Positions 1 to 5,899 of a DNA stretch of 5,899 nucleotides are shown here, piece after piece. Position numbers and translations under genes: made by a program. Origin of the DNA: Rhodospirillales bacterium. Lineage in GTDB: Bacteria > Pseudomonadota > Alphaproteobacteria > Rhodospirillales > Casp-alpha2. The notes beneath the pieces are model-generated. The model was not told the origin of the DNA. It ran no database searches and saw only the letters and a list, made by a program, of their open reading frames with translations. The first letter of the stretch is position 1, and each line of letters begins with the position of its first letter. Location: positions 1-5,899 of the forward strand of contig JAJFIE010000483.1 in assembly GCA_021775275.1 (NCBI GenBank), read 5' to 3'.

Positions 1-355
1 TCTGCTTGTAGATGCTATGCAGCGGATTGAGGCTGGTCAGCGGTTCCTGAAAGATCATGGCGATGCGATCACCACGGATTTCACGCAACCGCCCGGGTTT
101 GGCGTTCGTCAGTTCCTCGCCCTGGAAGGTGACGCTTGGTGGACCAGCATCACCTTCCGGGTGCCAGGCCAGCGGATAGGGCAGCAGTTGCAAGATGGAG
201 AGCGCCGTGACCGATTTGCCGGAGCCGGACTCGCCCACCAGCGCAACAGTCTCGCCCTTTTCGATGGAGAACGTCACGTTCCGGACGGCTTTCACTTCCT
301 TCACGCCTTTGTTAAAGGACGTGGACAGGTTCCGGATTTCCAACAGTTTGCTCAA
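1..355 (-). CDS. yejF: Peptide/microcin C ABC importer, ATP-binding protein YejF (N-terminal part, runs off left edge)
   Basis: This is the first 118 codons of the ATPase that powers the Yej importer on the cytoplasmic face of the membrane. Visible are a Walker A loop, GESGSGKS, at residues 41-48 and the Q-loop IFQEPLTSLNP with its Gln at residue 103. Signature, Walker B and H-loop motifs lie outside the window. E. coli YejF is a fused double ATPase of about 530 residues, so roughly four fifths of the gene should be missing here. The start is inferred as TTG (355-353). The frame has no ATG or GTG between it and an upstream in-frame TGA, and an AGGGGGA Shine-Dalgarno that begins in the yejE stop codon lies 9 bases before it. 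The protein would then begin MSKLLEIRNL. The 14-base gap after yejE makes it the last visible gene of the operon. The family call is firm; the exact start is slightly less so. Confidence 0.93.
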   Translation of the reverse strand, partial: MSKLLEIRNLSTSFNKGVKEVKAVRNVTFSIEKGETVALVGESGSGKSVTALSILQLLPYPLAWHPEGDAGPPSVTFQGEELTNAKPGRLREIRGDRIAMIFQEPLTSLNPLHSIYKQ

Positions 356-364
356 CGAACCATA

Positions 365-371
365 TCCCCCT
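365..371 (-). promoter_or_regulatory. Shine-Dalgarno of yejF, overlapping the yejE stop codon
   Basis: On the minus strand the sequence AGGGGGA uses the last two bases of the yejE TAG stop and lies 9 bases before TTG at 355-353. A nearer ATG at 363-361 is only one base from the motif, which is too close for use, and it opens a three-codon frame. The site therefore favours the TTG start of yejF. Confidence 0.6.
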
Positions 372-1449
372 AGCGAAACGTCTTGCGCGGATCGAACGCA
401 TCACGCACGGCCTCGCCGATAAACACCAGCAGACTCAGCATAATGGACAGCGTGAAAAACGCCGACAGGCCCAGCCACGGCGCATGCAGGTTGTTCTTGC
501 CCTGGTTCAGCAGCTCACCAAGGGAGGCAGACCCCGGCGGCATGCCAAAGCCCAGAAAATCCAGCGACGTCAGGGTGGTGATGGAGCCCGACAGGATAAA
601 CGGCAGGAATGTGAGCGTCGCCACCATGGCGTTGGGCAGCACATGCTTGAACATGATCACCCGGTTGCTGACGCCCAGCGCACGCGCAGCCTTCACATAG
701 TCGAAATTCCGCGCCCGCAGGAATTCCGCCCGCACAACGCCGACCAGCCCCATCCAGCTGAACAACAGCATGATGCCCAGTAACCACCAGAAATTGGGTG
801 TCACGATGCTGGCGAGGATGATCAGTAAATACAAAACCGGCAGGCTCGACCATAGCTCCATGAAGCGCTGCGCGAAAAGATCAATCAGGCCACCGAAGTA
901 TCCCTGTACCGCGCCCGCCGCAATGCCGACGATGGTGGACAGGATGGTTAAAACCAGCCCGAACAGCACCGATATTCGGAACCCATAGACCAGCCGGGCC
1001 ACAACATCGCGGCCCTGATCATCGGTCCCGACCCAGTTGTCCGTGCTCGGCGGTGCGGGCGCGGGAACGGTCAGGTCGTAGTTGACGGTATCATAGGTAA
1101 ACCGCACAGGCGGCCACAGAATCCAGCCCTTGTCCTCGATCAGATCAACCACAAAAGGATCACGGTAGTCGGCCTCGGTGAGGAATTCGCCACCGAAATC
1201 CGTTTCCGGATAGGCCACGAAAACCGGCGTAAAGACCGCACCGTCATAAATCACCAGCAAGGGTTTGTCGTTGGCGATGAACTCGGCGAATAGGGTGACG
1301 AAGAAGATCGCGAGAAATATCCAGAGCGACCAGAAGCCCCGCCTGTTCCTTTGAAAGTTCATCAGCCGCCGCCGGGTCAGCGGTGTGATGCGAACACCCA
1401 AAAACCTGTCGATGGCTGACGATGGGGCGGTGCCGGGGATTGAGTCCAT
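370..1449 (-). CDS. yejE: Peptide/microcin C ABC importer, inner-membrane permease YejE
   Basis: This is a 359-residue permease of the OppC/DppC type (binding-protein-dependent transport inner-membrane family), one half of the channel through the cytoplasmic membrane. From the N-terminus I see a basic stretch and first membrane helix at about 39-58, then a periplasmic segment containing ANDKPLLVIYDG and SDFGG-like sequence (TDFGGEF, 83-89). The OppC-type motif GTDDQGRDVVARLVYGFRIS spans about 141-160. Further helices lie at about 161-182, 203-217, 222-240, 275-293 and 326-346. The EAA loop that contacts the ATPase is at 251-273 (YVKAARALGV ... HVLPNA). The stretch SLDFLGFG and the C-terminal GEAVRDAFDPRKTFR closely match my recall of E. 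coli YejE (about 341 residues). ATG at 1449-1447 has GAGG 7 bases upstream and starts 2 bases after the yejB stop, so translational coupling is likely. The N-terminus is some 15-20 residues longer than in E. coli. Confidence 0.96.
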   Translation of the reverse strand: MDSIPGTAPSSAIDRFLGVRITPLTRRRLMNFQRNRRGFWSLWIFLAIFFVTLFAEFIANDKPLLVIYDGAVFTPVFVAYPETDFGGEFLTEADYRDPFVVDLIEDKGWILWPPVRFTYDTVNYDLTVPAPAPPSTDNWVGTDDQGRDVVARLVYGFRISVLFGLVLTILSTIVGIAAGAVQGYFGGLIDLFAQRFMELWSSLPVLYLLIILASIVTPNFWWLLGIMLLFSWMGLVGVVRAEFLRARNFDYVKAARALGVSNRVIMFKHVLPNAMVATLTFLPFILSGSITTLTSLDFLGFGMPPGSASLGELLNQGKNNLHAPWLGLSAFFTLSIMLSLLVFIGEAVRDAFDPRKTFR

Positions 1450-1451
1450 GA

Positions 1452-2567
1452 TCAGACCTCGCGGCTTTCGAAATCGATGCGCGGGTCAATGATATGGTAC
1501 ATGATGTCACCAACGATGCCGAGGATCAGGCCCAACAGGGTGAAGAAGAAAAGGGTGCCGAACATCACCGGGTAATCCCGGTTGAGCGCCGCCTCGAAAC
1601 CCAGTAACCCGAGGCCGTCCAGCGAGAAGATGATCTCGGTCAGCAGTGAGCCGGTGAACAGGATGCCGATAAAGGCGCTGGGGAACCCGGCGATCACGAT
1701 CAGCATGGCGTTGCGAAACACATGACGATACAGCACTTCGCGTTCCTGCAATCCCTTGGCACGGGCAGTGACCACGTACTGCTTGTTGATTTCTTCCATG
1801 AACGAATTCTTGGTCAGCATGGTGAGGCCGGCAAACCCGCCGATGACCATGGAAAAGACCGGCAGCGCCATGTGCCAGAAATAGTCGGTGACCTTCGAAA
1901 AGGTGTTCAGGTCACTCCAGTTATCGGACACCAGCCCACGCAACGGGAACCAGTCGAAATATCGCCCCCCCGCGAACAGCACGATCAGCAGGATGGCGAA
2001 CAGGAAACCGGGGATGGCATTGCCGATGATGACCACGCCGGACGTCCACATGTCGAAACGCGAGCCATCGCGCACGGCCTTGCGAATGCCCAGGGGAATG
2101 GAAATCAGATAGACCAGCAGGGTCGTCCAGATGCCGAGGCTGATAGATACCGGCATTTTTTCCAGCACCAGGTCGAGCACCGACTTGTCACGAAAGAAGC
2201 TGTCGCCAAAATCGAACCGGAGGTAGTTTCCCATCATGTGAAGGAAGCGTTCATGCGCGGGTTTATCAAAGCCGAACTGTTTTTCGATCTGTGCGATCAG
2301 TTCCGGCGGCAACCCCTGGGCGCCACGATATTTGCTGTTTGCAGACTGGTTTGTGCCGAGGGATGTCTGGTTCTGGGCGGTGACCTCACCGCCGCCCGCA
2401 TCGCCACTGATCCGCGCCGTAGCCTCTACGGCGGTGCCGGTGATCTCGGCGATCATCTGTTCCACCGGCCCGCCGGGGGCGGCCTGAATGACCACGAAGT
2501 TGATGATCATGATGCCCAGCAGGGTAGGAATAATCAGGGCCAGGCGTCGGATAATGTAGGCGTACAT
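1452..2567 (-). CDS. yejB: Peptide/microcin C ABC importer, inner-membrane permease YejB
   Basis: This is a 371-residue permease of the OppB/DppB type, the partner of YejE in the membrane channel. The first helix is at about 9-29 and ends in the QAAPGGPV motif typical of the family. A long polar periplasmic segment (about 40-130) follows. It is rich in Gly, Thr, Asn and Gln, then carries [11 protein letters not shown] and [11 protein letters not shown]. Later helices lie at about 141-163, 175-199, 232-251, 287-309 and 337-360. The EAA loop is at about 264-288 (VVTARAKGL ... FRNAM), and the C-terminus [11 protein letters not shown] is Yej-like. The length matches E. coli YejB (about 364). The ATG start is supported by MYAYIIRR, which aligns with the start of the E. 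coli protein. Its Shine-Dalgarno is poor: GGAG lies 14 bases upstream inside the end of yejA, 9 bases from the yejA stop. Coupling to yejA translation is therefore likely. Confidence 0.96.
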   Translation of the reverse strand: MYAYIIRRLALIIPTLLGIMIINFVVIQAAPGGPVEQMIAEITGTAVEATARISGDAGGGEVTAQNQTSLGTNQSANSKYRGAQGLPPELIAQIEKQFGFDKPAHERFLHMMGNYLRFDFGDSFFRDKSVLDLVLEKMPVSISLGIWTTLLVYLISIPLGIRKAVRDGSRFDMWTSGVVIIGNAIPGFLFAILLIVLFAGGRYFDWFPLRGLVSDNWSDLNTFSKVTDYFWHMALPVFSMVIGGFAGLTMLTKNSFMEEINKQYVVTARAKGLQEREVLYRHVFRNAMLIVIAGFPSAFIGILFTGSLLTEIIFSLDGLGLLGFEAALNRDYPVMFGTLFFFTLLGLILGIVGDIMYHIIDPRIDFESREV

Positions 2568-2576
2568 GTCGGGGGA

Positions 2577-4427
2577 TCAATCTCCGGATGACGGCTGTTT
2601 GTTTTTGAGCGCCGTTTCCTTGATCGGGTCAATCCACCACGCCATGAACTGGTTACCGTGCGATGGTGTGATGTCGGGGCGGCCGAACTTGTTCCAGAAC
2701 GCAATGCGGTCGTACTTGATGTGCCAGTGCGGGATCAGCCACTGTCCCCACTGTAGCACGCGGTCGAGGGCGCGTGTTGCGGTGACCAGTGCTTTACGGT
2801 CCGGTGCCGCGATAAGTTTTTCGATCAACGCGTCAATCACCGGGTCATTAATGCCGATGTAGTTGCGCCCGCCTTCCATATTGGCGACCTGCGATCCCCA
2901 CATGGACCGCTGTTCGTTGCCCGGTGACAGGGATTGACCGAAGGAAGAGACAATCACATCAAAATCATAGGTATCCAGTCGGCGCACATATTGCGCCGTA
3001 TCCACGGTGCGGACACTGACCTTAACGCCGAGTTTTTCCAGATTCTGGGCGAAGGGCAACACAATGCGCTCGAACAAGGGGCTGATGAGCAGAACTTCGA
3101 AATCCAGGACCTCGCCCGTTTCGTTGTTAACCCGTTTTCCGTCCTTAATTTCCCACCCTGCGTCCCGCAGCAGCTTGCTGGCCTGGCGCAGGTTTTTCCG
3201 GATGTTTCCGGACCCGTCGCTCTTCGGCGGATTGTATTCTTCTGTAAAAACCTCGTCAGGGATGCGGCCCCGGTAGGGTTCCAGAAGGGCAAGCTCTTCA
3301 GGTGACGGCAGCCCTGTCGCCGCCAGTTCCGAGTTGTCGAAATAGCTTCGGGTGCGGGCGTACTGGCCATAGAACAGATGTTCGTTGGACCATTCGAAAT
3401 CAAAAGCATAAGCCAAGGCCTGACGCACCCGCTTGTCCTTGAATTTGTCGCGCCGGGTATTGAAGGCGAAGCCCTGCATGCCGGATGAGCGCTGGTGCGC
3501 GATGCTTGCCTTTTTCAGGAAGCCGTCTTCGACGGCGGGGATATCGTACTCCGTGGCCCACGCCTTGGAGGAATTCTCATTGCGATAGTCGAAGGCGCCC
3601 GCCTTGAAGGCTTCTAGCATGACGTTGGAATCGCGGTAATAGTCGTAGGTGATGGTCTCGAAGTTATTAAACCCGCGTTTCACAGCCAGGTCCTTGCCCC
3701 AGTAATCGGCGACCCGTTCCACGGTAATGGACCGTCCGGCATCCACTTCCTTGATCCGGTAGGGGCCGCTGCCGAGTGGTGGCTCCAGCGTTGTCTTGTC
3801 GAAGTCGCGGGTTTCCCAGTAATGCTTCGGCAATACGGTGAGTTGCCCCATGATCAGGGGCAGTTCGCGATTTTCACCGGGAATGAAACTGAATTTCACG
3901 GATCGTTCGCCGGTTTTTTCCACCTTGTCCACGTTGCCGTAGTAGAACCGGTAAAACGGTTGCCCTTTCTCCAGCAAGGTGTTGAAGGTCCAGATCACAT
4001 CTTCCGGCGTGACAGGCATGCCGTCGTGCCAGCGTGCTTCCGGACGCAGGTTAAATTCGATCCAGGACCGGTCGTCGGGCACGGTGATGGATTCAGCCAA
4101 CAAACCATATTCGCTGAACGGCTCATCGTCGGAGCTGGTCAGCAACGTATCATAGATAAAACCAACCCCGGCGGCAGCCACGCCCTTGACGATAAAGCCG
4201 TTGAGGTTATCAAAACTGCCGGTCGCGGCCAGTTTGATGTCGCCACCCTTTGGTGCGTCCGGATTTACATAGTCAAAATTCCGGAAGCCTGCCGGATATT
4301 TGAGATCGCCGTGCATGGCGATGCCGTGCGTGGTCGAGGCGGTCTCCTGCGCGGCGAGGGGAGCACCGGATAGCGTAACAACGGCCAGAGCCATCAGGAA
4401 AATGAGATTTCGGAGTACCATGATCAT
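2577..4427 (-). CDS. yejA: Peptide/microcin C ABC importer, periplasmic solute-binding protein YejA
   Basis: This is a 616-residue family 5 extracellular solute-binding protein that captures the substrate in the periplasm and delivers it to YejB/YejE. Residues about 4-25 form a signal peptide (hydrophobic core LIFLMALAVVTL, cleavage probably near LAA|QE). No lipobox cysteine is present, so the protein should be soluble. Family landmarks are HGIAMHGDLKYP (34-45), FDYVNPDAPKGG (51-62), YDTLLTSSDDEP (92-103), ARWHDGMPVTPEDVIWTF (131-148) and LGSGPYRI (218-225). These closely match my recall of E. coli YejA (about 604 residues). The C-terminal lobe carries VRQALAYAFDFEW (334-346) and PHWHIKYDRIAFWN (566-579). 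The frame stays open upstream to a TTG at 4499, but ATG at 4427 (or 4421) puts the signal peptide at the N-terminus. Neither ATG has a good Shine-Dalgarno. It is the first gene of the yejABEF run and is separated from the upstream gene by 123 bases. Confidence 0.95.
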   Translation of the reverse strand: MIMVLRNLIFLMALAVVTLSGAPLAAQETASTTHGIAMHGDLKYPAGFRNFDYVNPDAPKGGDIKLAATGSFDNLNGFIVKGVAAAGVGFIYDTLLTSSDDEPFSEYGLLAESITVPDDRSWIEFNLRPEARWHDGMPVTPEDVIWTFNTLLEKGQPFYRFYYGNVDKVEKTGERSVKFSFIPGENRELPLIMGQLTVLPKHYWETRDFDKTTLEPPLGSGPYRIKEVDAGRSITVERVADYWGKDLAVKRGFNNFETITYDYYRDSNVMLEAFKAGAFDYRNENSSKAWATEYDIPAVEDGFLKKASIAHQRSSGMQGFAFNTRRDKFKDKRVRQALAYAFDFEWSNEHLFYGQYARTRSYFDNSELAATGLPSPEELALLEPYRGRIPDEVFTEEYNPPKSDGSGNIRKNLRQASKLLRDAGWEIKDGKRVNNETGEVLDFEVLLISPLFERIVLPFAQNLEKLGVKVSVRTVDTAQYVRRLDTYDFDVIVSSFGQSLSPGNEQRSMWGSQVANMEGGRNYIGINDPVIDALIEKLIAAPDRKALVTATRALDRVLQWGQWLIPHWHIKYDRIAFWNKFGRPDITPSHGNQFMAWWIDPIKETALKNKQPSSGD

Positions 4428-4444
4428 GTTGAGCCGTTCGCCAT
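4424..4444 (-). other. Tiny reading frame overlapping the yejA start (possible leader)
   Basis: On the minus strand a six-codon frame (MANGST) starts with ATG at 4444-4442. Its TGA stop at 4426-4424 overlaps the yejA ATG at 4427-4425 as ATGA. This layout resembles translational coupling, but the frame has no clear Shine-Dalgarno of its own and may be chance. Confidence 0.15.
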
Positions 4445-4550
4445 CCTGTTTATTTATTACTATATGCGCGATTGTCGCTGTGGTCCGCCCTGCAATCAAG
4501 AGGCGGCTTTGATTAAATGAGCGATGAATGCGGCAAAGTTGGGGCGGGAA
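4428..4550 (-). promoter_or_regulatory. Intergenic region before yejA, with a candidate promoter
   Basis: This is the longest non-coding stretch of the window. Reading on the minus strand, a TTGATT -35-like hexamer (4499-4494) is followed after 17 bases by a GACAAT -10-like hexamer (4476-4471). Each matches the sigma-70 consensus at 4 of 6 positions. A better -10-like hexamer, TATAGT (4464-4459), lies just downstream but has no good -35 partner. The AT-rich patch at about 4445-4465 contrasts with the surrounding GC-rich DNA. No clear terminator for the upstream phosphatase gene is visible, so read-through is possible. A separate promoter for yejABEF is a reasonable inference; the exact hexamers are uncertain. 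Confidence 0.35.
4494..4514. repeat. Short inverted repeat over the candidate -35 of yejA
   Basis: AATCAA (4494-4499) and TTGATT (4509-4514) form a perfect 6-base inverted repeat with a 9-base GC-rich centre. It covers the candidate -35 hexamer of the yejA promoter. It could be a repressor or activator half-site pair. The arms are short enough to occur by chance, and no T-run follows, so it is not a terminator. Confidence 0.25.
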
Positions 4551-5381
4551 TCAGTCCTGACTCCGGGCACACAGGATTTCAAGCACCTGATCGTGACGTG
4601 CCGGATCACCGGTTGCCAGCGTCGTGCCATCGGAATTGATAGTCAGCGTATCGCCGTTCCAGTCCGTCATCCGTCCCCCCGCACCCTCAACCACCGGTAC
4701 CAGCGCCATATAGTCGTAGGGTCCCATATCGGCTTCGCAGACGATATCAAGATGGCCATTGGCTAACAATCCGTAGGACAGGCAATTACCGCTGTAGACC
4801 GGGCGACGGATGCTGGTGTGGCGCAGACGGTCAAAGCCGTCACGCTGTGCGCCTTCCATGAACATGAAGGGCGAGGACGCCGAAATCCATGCTTGTTCCA
4901 CGGACGGGCAGGGGCGCGACGATACCGGCACCCCGTTCAGTGTGGTGGGGCGGCCCCGTGCGCCGACCCAGCGGTCGTTCAATACTGGCATATCAATAAT
5001 ACCGATGATCGGGATGCCGTCCTCAACAAGTGCGGCGAGAACGCCAAAGGTCGGGAAGCCGGTGGCAAAATTGACCGTGCCGTCGATGGGATCAAGCACC
5101 CAGACATATTTCGCATCCAGTTGTTCACGGCCATGTTCCTCGCCCAGAATACCGTGATCGGGAAACCGGTCGCTGATCAGGGCGCGCATGGCGCTTTCGG
5201 CTTCCTTGTCGGCGATGGTCACCGGGCTGTCATCGGCTTTCTGCTCGATCAGGACGCCAGCGCGGAAATGACGAAGGGCAATGGCCCGGGCGGCATCCGC
5301 CATATCAACGGCGAGCTCCATGAACTCACCCGGAACGTCCCCTCGCAACAGGGCTTCCGAGGGATCCATGAATTCCGCCAT
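4551..5381 (-). CDS. hisN: Inositol-monophosphatase-family enzyme, probable histidinol-phosphatase (HisN type)
   Basis: This is a 276-residue metal-dependent (Mg2+) phosphatase. The proposed role is the dephosphorylation of L-histidinol phosphate in histidine synthesis, in the cytoplasm. Family motifs are complete: SPVTIADKEAE (52-62, Asp-58), ILGEEHG (78-84, metal-binding Glu), WVLDPIDGTVNFATG (94-108, Asp-97 and Asp-100) and PYDYMALVPVVEGAGG (221-236, Asp-223). In the last motif the usual Trp-Asp is Tyr-Asp. That change, with ALVPVVEGAGG, resembles the alphaproteobacterial HisN group more than classical SuhB, which points to histidinol phosphate over inositol phosphate. Inositol-1-phosphate or another sugar phosphate remains possible, and no other his genes are in view. 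ATG at 5381 has GGAG 10 bases upstream; a second ATG at 5369 is a weaker choice. It follows the cytochrome gene by 31 bases, so the two may share a transcript. The family is certain; the substrate is inferred. Confidence 0.85.
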   Translation of the reverse strand: MAEFMDPSEALLRGDVPGEFMELAVDMADAARAIALRHFRAGVLIEQKADDSPVTIADKEAESAMRALISDRFPDHGILGEEHGREQLDAKYVWVLDPIDGTVNFATGFPTFGVLAALVEDGIPIIGIIDMPVLNDRWVGARGRPTTLNGVPVSSRPCPSVEQAWISASSPFMFMEGAQRDGFDRLRHTSIRRPVYSGNCLSYGLLANGHLDIVCEADMGPYDYMALVPVVEGAGGRMTDWNGDTLTINSDGTTLATGDPARHDQVLEILCARSQD

Positions 5382-5397
5382 ATGGGGGTTGCTCCCG

Positions 5398-5407
5398 CCT
5401 GATCAGG
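5398..5407. repeat. Ten-base palindrome between the cytochrome and phosphatase genes
   Basis: CCTGATCAGG reads the same on both strands and lies in the 31-base gap, just ahead of the likely Shine-Dalgarno of the phosphatase gene. It does not extend further and has no T-run. It could be a binding site but may well be chance. Confidence 0.15.
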
Positions 5408-5412
5408 ACAAT

Positions 5413-5899
5413 TTAAGGTAGCGGAGCCGGCTCATCGCTCTGCGCACGAAGATACATAATCAGGGCTGCGCGGGCCTCGGGTTTTTTGATGCCGCTGAAG
5501 CTCATTTTGGTGCCAGGGGCGAAGCCCTTGGGATTGGCAAGGAAACCATCCCGTGATACATATGACCACGCGCCACCAAGATCGGATATTGCTGCGGAAA
5601 ACTTGAACCCTGATACAGCGCCCTGGTCGCGTCCCACCACGTTCCAGAGGTTCGGTCCGACCTTGTGCTTGCCGCCGCTCTCAACGGAATGACAGGCCTT
5701 GCACTTCTTGAAAGCTTTTTCGCCTGCGGCTACATCAGCACCGGCCAGCATGGTCATGACGCCCATGCTACCAGTATCGGTTGCGGTTTCGGCAGCGGCC
5801 ATTTCGGTGGCGTCCTCTGCCGCGTCATCCCCATCCGCGCCAATGCGCAGGGCTTCGATATCGCCTTCATCCGCCTGGATCAGCGTGTCACCGATAAAA
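5413..5899 (-). CDS. Class I c-type cytochrome, CycM-like (N-terminus beyond right edge)
   Basis: This is a monohaem electron carrier. The frame stays open to the right edge, so the ATG at 5802 is internal rather than the true start. The 32 complete codons before it encode FIGDTLIQADE and then an acidic Ala/Thr/Asp-rich linker. The haem attachment site is CKACH at 5703-5689. KVGPNLWNVVGR follows, and the likely axial methionine is in GTKMSFSGI (codon 5505-5503). The C-terminus IMYLRAQSDEPAPLP is typical of membrane-anchored alphaproteobacterial CycM/c552-type proteins. In those, an N-terminal helix holds the haem domain in the periplasm and passes electrons from the bc1 complex to an oxidase. 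Such an anchor would lie just beyond the window; FIGDTL may be its end. A soluble cytochrome c2 is the alternative. The stop is 31 bases before the phosphatase gene. Confidence 0.9.
   Translation of the reverse strand, partial: FIGDTLIQADEGDIEALRIGADGDDAAEDATEMAAAETATDTGSMGVMTMLAGADVAAGEKAFKKCKACHSVESGGKHKVGPNLWNVVGRDQGAVSGFKFSAAISDLGGAWSYVSRDGFLANPKGFAPGTKMSFSGIKKPEARAALIMYLRAQSDEPAPLP
5689..5703 (-). other. Haem c attachment motif CKACH
   Basis: Five codons encode Cys-Lys-Ala-Cys-His. The two cysteines would bind haem covalently and the histidine would be one axial ligand. Covalent attachment requires export to the periplasm, which fits a signal or anchor segment beyond the window edge. 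Confidence 0.9.

Noticed and set aside
17..373. A 118-codon open frame on the plus strand at the left edge
   Set aside because: It mirrors the yejF start region, where Walker A and the Q-loop are clear on the minus strand.
1722..2591. A 289-codon open frame on the plus strand opposite yejB
   Set aside because: It lies antisense to a clear yejB gene whose product matches its family along the full length. The translation is rich in His, Gln, Asp and Gly with no recognisable domain, as expected for the mirror frame of a GC-rich membrane protein gene.
3822..4373. A 183-codon open frame on the plus strand opposite yejA
   Set aside because: It is antisense to the conserved N-terminal lobe of YejA, with no family resemblance and no supporting start signal.
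4428..4499. Extension of yejA to a TTG at 4499 (24 more residues)
   Set aside because: The extension would put a polar segment before an evident signal peptide. It also has no nearby Shine-Dalgarno and overlaps the candidate promoter.
4818..5402. A 194-codon open frame on the plus strand opposite the phosphatase gene
   Set aside because: The minus-strand gene has every motif of its family, and this frame has none, so it is a shadow.
5385..5430. Imperfect GCTCCGC / GCGGGAGC inverted repeat after the cytochrome gene as a terminator
   Set aside because: The arms need a bulge, the loop is long and no T-run follows. One arm is part of the likely Shine-Dalgarno region of the next gene.
1..5899. 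A novel defence, mobile or RNA-based system
   Set aside because: Almost every base is explained by six conserved housekeeping or transport genes on one strand. I saw no direct repeats, transposase, integrase, tRNA-like fold or array.

Overview
The window looks like an ordinary chromosomal segment of a moderately GC-rich alphaproteobacterium. The basis is moderately high GC by eye, a CycM-type class I cytochrome c, an HisN-type phosphatase and a Yej transporter. A Rhodospirillales-like host is a guess from protein resemblance and was not tested. All six supported genes lie on the minus strand, so transcription runs from the right edge to the left edge. Coding density is very high, and the only non-coding stretch of note is 123 bases.

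Read in the direction of transcription, the layout is as follows. At 5899-5413 is the C-terminal part of a c-type cytochrome that enters from the right edge. At 5381-4551 is an inositol-monophosphatase-family enzyme, most like the HisN type of histidinol-phosphatase. A 123-base intergenic region (4550-4428) follows, with a possible promoter and a short inverted repeat. At 4427-370 come yejA, yejB and yejE, packed with gaps of 9 and 2 bases. At 355-1 is the start of yejF, which runs off the left edge.

yejA-yejB-yejE-yejF encode one ABC importer of the peptide/oligopeptide (Opp/Dpp-like) class. YejA is the secreted solute-binding protein, YejB and YejE form the membrane channel, and YejF is the double ATPase, of which only the first part is visible. 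In Escherichia coli this transporter takes up peptides and the peptide-nucleotide antibiotic microcin C. Orthologues in other bacteria have been linked to antimicrobial peptide sensitivity. The cytochrome and the phosphatase lie in the same direction with a 31-base gap and may be co-transcribed, but they have no evident functional link to the transporter.

No mobile element, RNA gene, CRISPR array, toxin-antitoxin pair or novel system was found. The points of interest are local: a TTG start for yejF chosen by its Shine-Dalgarno sequence, a tiny overlapping reading frame in front of yejA, and a possible operator/promoter upstream of the yej operon.
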